NCBI GenBank assembly: GCA_016650435.1
Contig: JAENVT010000044.1
Coordinates: forward strand, 1 to 9,562
DNA from: Ilumatobacteraceae bacterium
GTDB taxonomy: Bacteria > Actinomycetota > Acidimicrobiia > Acidimicrobiales > Ilumatobacteraceae
Reading direction: 5' to 3'
DNA length: 9,562 nucleotides
Position 1 is the stretch's first letter, and the number at the start of each line of letters is the position of its first letter. Positions 1 to 6,868 of this stretch are shown piece after piece. The notes below the pieces were generated by a model, which was given only the letters and a program-made list of their open reading frames with translations, did no database searches and was not told where the DNA came from. Both the position numbers and the translations under genes were made by a program.

Positions 1-696
1 CTCGCCCTGGGCGGCATCGATCTCGATGTCGTCCAAGGCGAGCGGTTGGCGATCCTCGGCCCAAACGGGGCCGGCAAGACGACGCTGTTCAATGTGGTGG
101 CAGGTGACATCAGACCCACGGAGGGCCTGGTGTCCATCAAAGGTGTCGACTGCACGTCGCTGCCATCTCGTCGGCGGCCGAGTCTCGGAGTTGCCCGCAC
201 TTATCAGCGAACCCGTCTGTTCGCGGGCCTAACCGTGGAAGACAATCTGTACCTTGCTCTCGTCGGTAGACAAGGTCGTCATCGATCGATGCGACGCACC
301 TCGGTCGACGAGCAGTCGCGGGTCAAGGCTCGCGACGTCGCCAAGACGGTCTGGCTCGGTGATCATGTCGCCGCACACGTTGGCGACCTTTCCCACGGCC
401 AACAACGCCAGCTCGAGGTGGCGATGGCCATGGTCACGAACCCTGACCTGATGATGCTTGACGAGCCGGCTTCCGGGTTGTCCCGCGGCGAACGCGAACG
501 CTTGGTCGAATTGCTCGAATCACTGGCGGCAGACGTGACGCTGCTGCTGATCGAGCACGACATGGATGTGGCCTTGCGGGTTGCAAATCGCGTCGTGGTC
601 ATGGCCGACGGTCTGACGATCGCCGCCGGGACTCCCGACGAGATCCGTCGCAGCGCGATAGTCCGTGATGTGTATCTCGGAAGGAGCGCCGAATGA
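1..696 (+). CDS. LivG-like ABC transporter ATP-binding protein (5' truncated by window)
   Basis: Cytoplasmic ATPase subunit of a branched-chain amino-acid-type (HAAT) ABC importer. The frame is open from base 1. The TTG at 46 lies just before the Walker A strand, so it is an internal Leu and the true start is upstream; roughly 10 to 20 residues are missing. Of the 231 visible residues, Walker A GPNGAGKT is at 20-27, followed by a Q-loop segment ARTYQRTRLF typical of LivG, the signature LSHGQQRQLE, Walker B LMMLDEP and the H-loop IEHDMD. The tail AAGTPDEIRR and VYLG is also LivG-like. It overlaps the LivF-like gene by ATGA, as paired Liv ATPases often do. The cargo is uncertain: Liv-type systems also carry amides, urea and, in some operons, non-amino-acid compounds. 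The enzymes downstream suggest a carbohydrate-related substrate, which is inference. Confidence 0.93.
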   Translation, partial: LALGGIDLDVVQGERLAILGPNGAGKTTLFNVVAGDIRPTEGLVSIKGVDCTSLPSRRRPSLGVARTYQRTRLFAGLTVEDNLYLALVGRQGRHRSMRRTSVDEQSRVKARDVAKTVWLGDHVAAHVGDLSHGQQRQLEVAMAMVTNPDLMMLDEPASGLSRGERERLVELLESLAADVTLLLIEHDMDVALRVANRVVVMADGLTIAAGTPDEIRRSAIVRDVYLGRSAE

Positions 697-1430
697 CCGA
701 CCATCTTCTCGACGTTCATGACCTGTGCGCGGGCTACGGCACTTCACGGGTTCTCGACGGTGTGTCGTTCACCATGGGCGTGGAGGCGGTCGCGCTGATC
801 GGTCGCAACGGGATGGGCAAGACCACGTTGTGCAACACGATCATGGGTCTCGTCCGAGCGACGTCCGGTGAAATCGTCTTCAACGGCGAGCGAATCGACC
901 ATCACGTACCGGAGAAGATCGCCAAACACGGTGTCTCGTACGTGCCGCAGGGCCGTCGACTGTTTCCTTCCTTGACCGTCGACGAACACCTGACAATGCT
1001 GGCCAAGAGAACTCGGGGCAAGCGCTGGACGCGCGAACGGATCTACGAGTTGTTCCCCCGCCTCGCCGACCGACGCCGCAATGGAGGGGCCGAACTGTCG
1101 GGAGGCGAACAACAAATGCTCGCGGTCGGTCGGGCGCTGCTGCTCAACGGTTCGTTGGTGATCATGGACGAGCCGTCGGAGGGGCTGGCGCCCACAGTTG
1201 TCGACACCTTGATCGATGTTGTTCACCGACTCGTTGCCGAAGGTGTCGCAGTACTCGTCGTCGAACAGAATCTTCGCGCGGCCGTGCGAATGGCCCACCG
1301 GCAACTCGTGATGGTGTCGGGCCGTATCCAAGCCGAAACTTCCGCCGACGAACTGATCGCCAACCCCGAGTTGCAACATACGTACCTCGGCGTCGAAGGC
1401 GCCGGCACGCTCAACAGGGAGACGTCGTGA
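693..1430 (+). CDS. LivF-like ABC transporter ATP-binding protein
   Basis: Second ATPase of the same Liv-type importer, 245 residues and slightly longer than the usual 233 to 240. Walker A GRNGMGKTT is at 37-45, the Q-loop VPQGRRLFPSLTV near Q86 is diagnostic for LivF, the signature LSGGE is at 135-139 and Walker B LVIMDEPSEGL ends in the catalytic glutamate E160. The H-loop position reads VEQN, with Gln192 where most ABC ATPases have His. This is a normal feature of LivF, so it is not a defect, and the LivG partner keeps the His. The ATG start at 693 overlaps the livG stop (ATGA), with GGAAGGAG a few bases upstream as ribosome binding site. The stop overlaps the GTG of the oxidoreductase gene, which ties the transporter to the catabolic genes. 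Confidence 0.95.
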   Translation: MTDHLLDVHDLCAGYGTSRVLDGVSFTMGVEAVALIGRNGMGKTTLCNTIMGLVRATSGEIVFNGERIDHHVPEKIAKHGVSYVPQGRRLFPSLTVDEHLTMLAKRTRGKRWTRERIYELFPRLADRRRNGGAELSGGEQQMLAVGRALLLNGSLVIMDEPSEGLAPTVVDTLIDVVHRLVAEGVAVLVVEQNLRAAVRMAHRQLVMVSGRIQAETSADELIANPELQHTYLGVEGAGTLNRETS

Positions 1431-2614
1431 CTGGCACTATCAACATTGCGTTACTGGGTTCGAAGTTCATGGGGCGTGCCCACTCGAACGCCTGGCTGAA
1501 CGTCGCCAAGTTCTTCCCCGTCGATCCGGTCCCGATCATGCACACCGTTGTTGGCCGCAACCCGGCCGAGCTACGCGAGTTCGCCGAACGTTGGGGCTGG
1601 CAGCACCACACGACCGACTGGCGCGCTGGGGTTACTTCCGACGACATCGGGCTTGTCGACATCGGTACACCCAACAACGTTCACGCAGAACAGGCAATCG
1701 CCGCCCTCGAGGCCGGCAAGCACGTCGCCTGCGAGAAGCCGCTCGCCGGAACACTCACTGACGCACGGGCGATGGCCGCCGCGGCGAGGAGGGCACCCGG
1801 CATGACATCAGTTTGGTTCAACTACCGACGGGTGCCGGCGGTCGCGCTAGCCCATCGCCTGGTCGCCGCCGGCAGGATCGGTCGCATCTACCACGTGCGT
1901 GCGTCGTACCTACAGAGTTGGGGAGGTCCGGACACGCCCCTGCTGTGGCGATTCCAGGGAGACATCGCCGGCTCCGGTGCTCATGGCGATCTCAACGCCC
2001 ACATCATCGACTCCGTCAGATTCGTCACGGGTGAGGAGATCGTGACGGTCGAGGGGGCGATCGAGCAGACGTTCATCGAGGAGCGCGCCGTCCTCGAAGG
2101 CCAGACGGGTGGCGAGATCGGCGGCGCCGGCGCGACTACTGCCGGCACCAAGGGGCCGAGCACGGTCGACGACGCCGTCTTGTTCCTCGCCCGGCTCAGC
2201 GGCGGGGGAGTTGCCAGCTTCGAAGCCACTCGCCTCGCCACGGGCTATCACAACGCCAACCGCTTCGAGATCCATGGTGATCGGGGAGCCCTGCGGTTCA
2301 ACTTCGAACGACTCAACGAGTTGGAGTTCTACGACTTGAGCAACGATGCTGCGGTGCAGGGGTGGACGACGATCGACGTCACCCGCGGCGGCGATGGCCA
2401 CCCGTATGTGGAGGCCTGGTGGCCCGACAGCCACGGTCTCGGCTACGAGCACGCCTTCGTCAATCAGGCCAGCGACATCCTGACCGTCATCGGCGGCGGT
2501 GCACCGGTTGTTCCGCTACCAGATTTCGCTGATGCGTTGGTCACCCAGTGCGTGCTCCACGCGGCGATCGAGTCAGCCCGGCAGCGGGCGCCCGTCACGA
2601 TTGCCGAGATCTAA
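1427..2614 (+). CDS. Gfo/Idh/MocA family NAD(P)-dependent sugar oxidoreductase
   Basis: Predicted soluble dehydrogenase of the glucose-fructose oxidoreductase/inositol dehydrogenase family, 395 residues. It would oxidise a sugar or cyclitol hydroxyl to a ketone with NAD(P). The N-terminal Rossmann fold begins IALLGSKFMGRAHS (about 7-20). The family motif EKP is at 103-105, with K104 the usual catalytic lysine. GDLNAHIID carries the expected D188 and H192. The C-terminal sheet domain includes TVDDA (246-250), FEATR, NRFEIHGDRG and the family-typical end WWPDSHGLGYEHAF. A glycine-rich stretch at about 225-243 is probably a surface loop. The GTG start at 1427 overlaps the livF stop (GTGA) and gives a full-length N-terminus. 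The C-terminal motifs resemble the branch with inositol and 1,6-anhydrosugar (levoglucosan) dehydrogenases, but I cannot assign the substrate. Confidence 0.92.
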   Translation: MTGTINIALLGSKFMGRAHSNAWLNVAKFFPVDPVPIMHTVVGRNPAELREFAERWGWQHHTTDWRAGVTSDDIGLVDIGTPNNVHAEQAIAALEAGKHVACEKPLAGTLTDARAMAAAARRAPGMTSVWFNYRRVPAVALAHRLVAAGRIGRIYHVRASYLQSWGGPDTPLLWRFQGDIAGSGAHGDLNAHIIDSVRFVTGEEIVTVEGAIEQTFIEERAVLEGQTGGEIGGAGATTAGTKGPSTVDDAVLFLARLSGGGVASFEATRLATGYHNANRFEIHGDRGALRFNFERLNELEFYDLSNDAAVQGWTTIDVTRGGDGHPYVEAWWPDSHGLGYEHAFVNQASDILTVIGGGAPVVPLPDFADALVTQCVLHAAIESARQRAPVTIAEI

Positions 2615-2640
2615 GTAACCGCCAAAATCGAGAAAGCTGA

Positions 2641-2651
2641 AAGGGGCCCCG
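2641..2651 (+). promoter_or_regulatory. Ribosome binding site overlapping a GGGGCCCC palindrome
   Basis: AAGGGG at 2641-2646 is a plausible Shine-Dalgarno for the ATG at 2652, five bases away. It runs into the perfect eight-base palindrome GGGGCCCC (2643-2650). The palindrome has no loop, so it cannot fold alone as a hairpin, but the C run could compete locally for the G run. It sits in the 37-base gap after the oxidoreductase gene, where this ribosome must initiate without stop-start overlap. Confidence 0.5.
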
Positions 2652-3896
2652 ATGTCCAAAATCAAACAGTTCGAGCCGAAGTTCATGCCGATCGGCGTGC
2701 TCACCGCCGCGCTGCAGGAGCTCACGCCCCGCGAGCGACGCGACCCAGACCCCGATCTGGCCATCGAGGAATGGCTCGATTTCGCAGTGACCCTCGATGC
2801 CGACTGCATCGAGCTCTCCGCCGCCTTGCACCCGTCGGTTGCAGATGTCCCCCCCGAAGCGATGATCGACCCGGTCGCGAACACGCTCGATCTGCGCGAG
2901 CCCTTCGACGATGCGCGGGCGAAACGTGTTCAAGCGGCCATCGACGCAACGGGTGTCGCGATCGCCGACATCGGCTACTTCGACGACATGTTGCACGAGG
3001 ACCCGGCGATCCGGCGCAAGAAGCATGACTTCATGCTCGCGGTCATGAATGCCGCATCCCTGCTCGGCGTGCCTGCGGTGACGGGCTTCGTCGGGCGCAA
3101 CCAGGCCAAGTCGATGGATCAGAACCTGATCGACTTCGAGGACAGCTTCGTACCCCTTCTCAAAGAGGCCAAGGCTCGCAACCTCCAGTACCGGGTGGAG
3201 CAATGCCCGATGCCCGGCTGGACGCCTAGTGACAACTTCCACAACAACATCGCCTATGCGCCCGGGATGTGGATCGCGCTCCACCAGATCGCCGAGCGCA
3301 ACGGCGTCGGCGATCAGTTCCGCATTCACTACGACCCGTCGCATGCAATCCTCATGGGTCAAGACACGCGGTCGATCTTCCAGTACCTCAAGGACGCCGG
3401 TTATGGCTTCCTCATCACCGGCATGCACGTGAAAGGGCAGGTGATCCACTCCGAGGGCGTCGCCGGCTGGGGGTACGGCGGCCAGACGGTGCAGCGCGGC
3501 GACTGGGTCGACGGTGAGGTGTCGAGCAATCCCGCCGATCTGGGCAACTCGTGGAAGAAGCAGACAGTGCTGTGCGAGCACGAGCTTCCCGGCACGGCCC
3601 GCCACGATCCGCTCGCGTATCTGCAGAACCGCACTGTCGATTGGCTAGATCATCAACTCGCGGCGCGTGAGCTGCTCGACTTCGATCCGACCACGACTCC
3701 GTTGATCGTCGAGCACGAATACGGAGCTGCCCGCGTGCAGGACAAAGCGCTGCTGCAGCCAATTCTGGCGGCGTCGATGGCATTCACCCGCCACATCGAC
3801 CGGGCGGCGGCATCGATGTTCGCGTTGCAGGCCGAGGTTCTGGCGGCTCAAGGAATTCCAGTTCAGGGCGTCGGCCGTGAGGCGTACAGGAGCTGA
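2652..3896 (+). CDS. Long sugar isomerase/epimerase-type TIM-barrel protein
   Basis: Predicted cytoplasmic xylose-isomerase-like TIM barrel (AP endonuclease family 2 superfamily), 414 residues; most members have 260 to 320. Likely metal-centre residues occur in the expected order at strand ends: E183 in [10 protein letters not shown]228 and H231 in HYDPSH (the usual DxxH spacing), H259 in MHVKG and E354 in IVEHEY. The H259 to E354 distance, about 95 residues, is much longer than in small epimerases (about 35), so there is an insertion of roughly 60 residues (WGYGGQTV to TVDWL) between the last two ligands. A helical C-terminal tail follows. It may isomerise, epimerise or perform elimination on a keto-sugar from the preceding oxidoreductase. 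That role rests on gene context only. The next gene starts on its stop codon (TGATG). Confidence 0.82.
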   Translation: MSKIKQFEPKFMPIGVLTAALQELTPRERRDPDPDLAIEEWLDFAVTLDADCIELSAALHPSVADVPPEAMIDPVANTLDLREPFDDARAKRVQAAIDATGVAIADIGYFDDMLHEDPAIRRKKHDFMLAVMNAASLLGVPAVTGFVGRNQAKSMDQNLIDFEDSFVPLLKEAKARNLQYRVEQCPMPGWTPSDNFHNNIAYAPGMWIALHQIAERNGVGDQFRIHYDPSHAILMGQDTRSIFQYLKDAGYGFLITGMHVKGQVIHSEGVAGWGYGGQTVQRGDWVDGEVSSNPADLGNSWKKQTVLCEHELPGTARHDPLAYLQNRTVDWLDHQLAARELLDFDPTTTPLIVEHEYGAARVQDKALLQPILAASMAFTRHIDRAAASMFALQAEVLAAQGIPVQGVGREAYRS

Positions 3897-3901
3897 TGAT
3901 G
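3888..3901 (+). promoter_or_regulatory. Ribosome binding site and double ATG start of the UPF0261 gene
   Basis: AGGAG at 3888-3892 precedes two consecutive ATG codons at 3896 and 3899. The first leaves only three bases from the Shine-Dalgarno, which is tight. The second leaves six, close to optimal. Initiation at 3899 is therefore likely, giving [13 protein letters not shown] as the N-terminus. Both starts overlap or touch the upstream TGA, so re-initiation after termination is expected. Confidence 0.6.
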
Positions 3902-5104
3902 AAAGCGGTCTACGTCGTCGGCACGCTCGACACGAAGCGTGAGGAGTTGGCATACGTCCGCGACGTCGTCGAAGCGACCGGGGTGGTCGCGGTGCTCGTC
4001 GATGTCGGAACCACCGATCATCAGTCGAGTGCCGACGTCAAGGCCGGCGAGGTTGCCAGTCATCACCCGGACGGCGCGGGCGCCGTCGCTTCGACGGATC
4101 GCGGGGAGGCTGTCGGTGCGATGGCGGTGGCGTTCGAGGCGTACGTCCGCGCCAACGAATCATCGATCGGTGGCATCATCGGCATCGGTGGATCCGGCGG
4201 TACTGCGATCATCACCCCTGGAATGCGCGCCTTGCCCGTCGGGCGCCCGAAGGTGATGGTCTCGACAGTCGCATCCGGCAACATCGCCCCGTACGTCGGG
4301 CCGGCAGACATCGCGATGATGTATTCCGTCACCGACGTCGCCGGCCTGAACCGAATCTCGCGTCAGGTTCTCGGCAACGCCGCCAACGCCATCGCCGGAA
4401 TGGTGAAGAACCCGGTGCCGGCGAGCGCGTCGGATCTGCCAGCAATCGGCCTGACGATGTTCGGTGTGACCACGCCGCTCGTCACCCAACTCGTCGACGC
4501 GCTGAAGACCGAGTACGACCCGCTCGTGTTTCACGCGACGGGTACGGGCGGTCAGTCGATGGAGAAGTTGGTCGATTCAGGCATGGTCACGGCGGTGCTC
4601 GACATGACCACCACCGAGGTTGCCGACTACATCGTCGGAGGCGTTTTCCCCGCCGGACCGGACCGGTTCGGGGCAATCGCTCGCACTCGCGTTCCGTACG
4701 TTGGCTCGTGTGGCGCTCTCGACATGGTCAACTTCGGATCGCTCGAGTCCGTTCCCGCCGAGTTCGCCGATCGCCTGCTCCATGTGCACAACCCGCAGGT
4801 GACGTTGATGCGCACGACCGTTGACGAGAACAAGCAGTTCGGCGCGTTCATCGCCTCGAAGTTGAATGAGTGCGAGGGGCCCGTTCGTTTCTTGCTACCG
4901 GAGGGAGGTGTCTCGCTGCTCGATGCTTCGGGGCAGGCCTTCTTCGATCCCGAGGCCGACGAAGCGCTGTTCGCAACGATCGAGGCCGAGGTCAACCAGA
5001 CGAAGAAGCGGCAGGTCGTGCGCATTCCGCACCCGATCAACCATCCGAAGTTCGGAACCGCTGCGCTTGCTGCATTCCACGAGATCGCCGGTAGGGCATC
5101 GTGA
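3896..5104 (+). CDS. UPF0261 family protein (Tm-1-like ATP-binding domain)
   Basis: Member of UPF0261, the family of the N-terminal domain of tomato Tm-1. That domain binds ATP and inhibits tobamovirus replication; the bacterial function is not established. The 402 residues match the family's usual length of about 400. Recognisable motifs are [10 protein letters not shown] (9-18), the glycine-rich [11 protein letters not shown] (96-106), [17 protein letters not shown] (144-153), [10 protein letters not shown] (185-194), [11 protein letters not shown] (213-223), [20 protein letters not shown] and GALDMVNFG. All are intact, so it looks functional. The glycine-rich loops suit nucleotide or phosphate binding. 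It overlaps the PEP-hydrolase-like TIM-barrel gene by GTGA, its usual genomic partner and the other half of Tm-1. In this operon a metabolic role, perhaps ATP-dependent substrate activation, is more likely than antiviral activity. Translation probably starts at 3899 rather than 3896. Confidence 0.93.
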   Translation: MMKAVYVVGTLDTKREELAYVRDVVEATGVVAVLVDVGTTDHQSSADVKAGEVASHHPDGAGAVASTDRGEAVGAMAVAFEAYVRANESSIGGIIGIGGSGGTAIITPGMRALPVGRPKVMVSTVASGNIAPYVGPADIAMMYSVTDVAGLNRISRQVLGNAANAIAGMVKNPVPASASDLPAIGLTMFGVTTPLVTQLVDALKTEYDPLVFHATGTGGQSMEKLVDSGMVTAVLDMTTTEVADYIVGGVFPAGPDRFGAIARTRVPYVGSCGALDMVNFGSLESVPAEFADRLLHVHNPQVTLMRTTVDENKQFGAFIASKLNECEGPVRFLLPEGGVSLLDASGQAFFDPEADEALFATIEAEVNQTKKRQVVRIPHPINHPKFGTAALAAFHEIAGRAS

Positions 5105-5931
5105 CCGCACCATCACGCACAGAATGTCTCGCCCGATTTCGCGACATGATCGCGCGACGCGTACCCATCGTGGGTGGGGGAGCAGGCACCGGGTTGTCGG
5201 CCAAATGGGAGGAAGCCGGAGGTATCGATCTGATCGTGATCTACAACTCCGGTCGCTACCGGATGGCCGGCAGGGGCTCGCTCGCCGGACTCCTGGCGTA
5301 TGGAAACGCCAACGAGATCGTCGTCGACATGGCCCGCGAAGTGTTGCCCGTGGTGAAGCACACGCCGGTGCTCGCCGGCGTCAACGCCACCGATCCGTTC
5401 TACATGCCAGAGGTCTTCCTGCCGGAGCTCAAGCGGCTCGGCTTCGCGGGAGTCCAGAACTTCCCGACCGTCGGATTGATCGACGGTGTGTTTCGACAGA
5501 ACCTGGAAGAGACGGGCATGGGCTACAACCACGAGGTCGACATGATCGCCATCGCCCGCGACCTCGACCTGTTGACGACGCCGTATGTGTTCGACGAAGA
5601 CAGCGCTGTGGCGATGACCGAGGCCGGCGCCGACATCATCGTGTGTCACATGGGTCTCACCACCGGCGGGAGCATCGGTGCAGAGACGGCTCTCACGCTC
5701 GACGACTGTGTCGAACTGATCGACAGATGCGCCGCTGCCGCGCGGAGTGTTCGCTCCGATGTGATCGTGCTGTGCCACGGCGGCCCAATCGCCACTCCAG
5801 CGGATTCGGCGTACGTGTTGCAGCGAGCGCGCGACATCAACGGGTTCTACGGAGCATCGAGCATGGAGCGGCTGCCGACCGAGCAGGCGTTGAAGTCGCA
5901 AACCGAAGCATTCAAAGCGGTCACGTTCTGA
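5101..5931 (+). CDS. PEP-hydrolase-like TIM-barrel protein (Tm-1 C-terminal domain homologue)
   Basis: Predicted TIM barrel of the phosphoenolpyruvate hydrolase-like/TIM-barrel signal transduction family, 276 residues, which is full length for the family. Characteristic segments are [19 protein letters not shown] (23-41), [19 protein letters not shown] (45-63), [10 protein letters not shown] (91-100), [13 protein letters not shown] (117-129), a run TTPYVFDE (159-166), [13 protein letters not shown] (181-193) and LCHGGPI (224-230), ending in [12 protein letters not shown]. The fold resembles the PEP mutase/isocitrate lyase group, which suggests chemistry on an enol or keto-acid bond, but the true substrate is unknown. 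The GTG start at 5101 overlaps the UPF0261 stop. This gene and its neighbour are separate here, whereas plant Tm-1 carries both domains on one chain, so the two products may form a complex or act in consecutive steps. Confidence 0.9.
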   Translation: MTAPSRTECLARFRDMIARRVPIVGGGAGTGLSAKWEEAGGIDLIVIYNSGRYRMAGRGSLAGLLAYGNANEIVVDMAREVLPVVKHTPVLAGVNATDPFYMPEVFLPELKRLGFAGVQNFPTVGLIDGVFRQNLEETGMGYNHEVDMIAIARDLDLLTTPYVFDEDSAVAMTEAGADIIVCHMGLTTGGSIGAETALTLDDCVELIDRCAAAARSVRSDVIVLCHGGPIATPADSAYVLQRARDINGFYGASSMERLPTEQALKSQTEAFKAVTF

Positions 5932-5946
5932 GGAACAGCCAATCAC

Positions 5947-5966
5947 GCCGGAGACCGGCAGGAGGA
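5947..5966 (+). promoter_or_regulatory. Perfect hairpin abutting a strong Shine-Dalgarno
   Basis: In the 40-base gap before the epimerase gene, GCCGG (5947-5951), loop AGA and CCGGC (5955-5959) form a perfect five-pair GC stem. The next base begins AGGAGGA (5960-5966), a near-consensus ribosome binding site five bases before the ATG at 5972. There is no T run, so it is not a classical terminator. It could protect a processed mRNA end or tune initiation. That is inference. Confidence 0.5.
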
Positions 5967-5971
5967 ATCAA

Positions 5972-6859
5972 ATGCACCTTTCAATGCACAACTGGATGCG
6001 ATCCGAACCAATCGAGGTGACCATCGCCAGGCTCGCCCGCTTCGGGTACGGAAGCATCGAGATCAAGGGCGAGCCTGACCAGTACGACACGAAAGACGTT
6101 CGAGAAATGCTTTCGTCCAACGGGTTGAAATGTTGGGGCGCTGTCACCTTGACGCTCGCCGATCGCAACCTGTGCGCCAAGGACGAAAAGCAACGCGCCG
6201 CCTCGGTCGACTACGTGAGGAGCGTCGTCACAATGGTCAAGGAGCTGAACGGCACGGAGATCACGATCGTGCCGAGCACTGTCGGCAAGATCACCCCGGA
6301 CGGCACGCCGGAAGAGGAGTGGGCGTGGTGCGTGGAAAGCATGAAGGAAATCCACGAACACACCAACAAGGCGGGTGTCGTCATCGCCATCGAGCCGCTC
6401 AACCGCTTCGAGACCCACTTCATCAACCGAGGAGAACAGGCGCTGGCGCTGGCTGATGCCGTCTCGCCGGACGTGGGCGTGTGCCTCGACTGTTTCCACA
6501 TGAACATCGAAGAGGTCGATCTGCTCGACACGATCCGCACCATCGGCCCCCGACTCAAGGACTTCCATGTTGCGGACAACAACCGAATGGCCTGCGGAAT
6601 GGGCGCCCTCGATTGGCCGGCGATCATTGCCGCACTGCGGGAGATCAACTACGACGGCGCACTTACCGTCGAGTTCGTCGCTCCGATCGATCGCACGCCG
6701 GCAAATCGGTACCCGGAGGCCATTGAGACCGAGCCAGTCGACATCAGTCCGGAGGAGATGCAGTTCATCATCGACCACGGAAGCAGCCTCCTGTCCGAAA
6801 GCTTCTACAGCATGCTCGTCGAGAAGTGCGCGACAACGCTGCTGCCGCTCATTCGATGA
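5972..6859 (+). CDS. D-tagatose 3-epimerase-like ketose epimerase (TIM barrel)
   Basis: Predicted metal-dependent epimerase or isomerase of keto-sugars, 295 residues, typical length. The metal quartet of Pseudomonas cichorii D-tagatose 3-epimerase (E152, D185, H211, E246) aligns with E141 in AIEPLNRFE, D173 in VCLDCFH, H199 in DFHVADNN and E234 in TVEFVAP. Residues that contact substrate in that enzyme also match: E147 (for E158), H176 (H188) and R205 (R217). The offset is constant at 11 to 12 residues, so the active site is complete. Probable reaction: C3 epimerisation of a ketose or of an oxidised derivative; the substrate is not determined. The ATG at 5972 is fixed by AGGAGGA just upstream. 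The stop lies nine bases before the dehydratase gene and in the same frame. A hydroxypyruvate-isomerase-like activity is the main alternative. Confidence 0.88.
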   Translation: MHLSMHNWMRSEPIEVTIARLARFGYGSIEIKGEPDQYDTKDVREMLSSNGLKCWGAVTLTLADRNLCAKDEKQRAASVDYVRSVVTMVKELNGTEITIVPSTVGKITPDGTPEEEWAWCVESMKEIHEHTNKAGVVIAIEPLNRFETHFINRGEQALALADAVSPDVGVCLDCFHMNIEEVDLLDTIRTIGPRLKDFHVADNNRMACGMGALDWPAIIAALREINYDGALTVEFVAPIDRTPANRYPEAIETEPVDISPEEMQFIIDHGSSLLSESFYSMLVEKCATTLLPLIR

Positions 6860-6868
6860 CGTCTTGAA

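Noticed and set aside
46..48. TTG at 46 as the start of the LivG-like gene
   Set aside because: It would begin at the Walker A strand and delete the first strands of the ATPase; the frame is open and family-like to base 1, so the gene starts outside the window.
693..1430. Missing H-loop histidine in the LivF-like ATPase as a sign of decay
   Set aside because: VEQN at this position is the normal LivF family sequence; all other ATPase motifs are intact.
2595..3605. 336-codon minus-strand open frame opposite the long isomerase-type gene
   Set aside because: Antisense shadow: its composition is typical of reverse-complemented GC-rich codons (His, Arg, Asp, Val rich), it has no recognisable domain, and the plus-strand gene has clear catalytic motifs.
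3896..5104. Antiviral or phage-defence role for the Tm-1-like gene
   Set aside because: No other defence-type genes are present and all neighbours are metabolic; the antiviral activity known in tomato is likely a derived function.
5113..5946. 277-codon minus-strand open frame almost exactly opposite the PEP-hydrolase-like gene
   Set aside because: Coextensive antisense frame caused by codon bias; the plus-strand reading has strong family motifs and a GTGA overlap with the previous gene.
4866..6020. 384-codon plus-strand open frame across the UPF0261/TIM-barrel junction
   Set aside because: The product is Arg-rich low-complexity sequence with no family motif and runs out of frame over two well-supported genes, as expected of a high-GC shadow frame.
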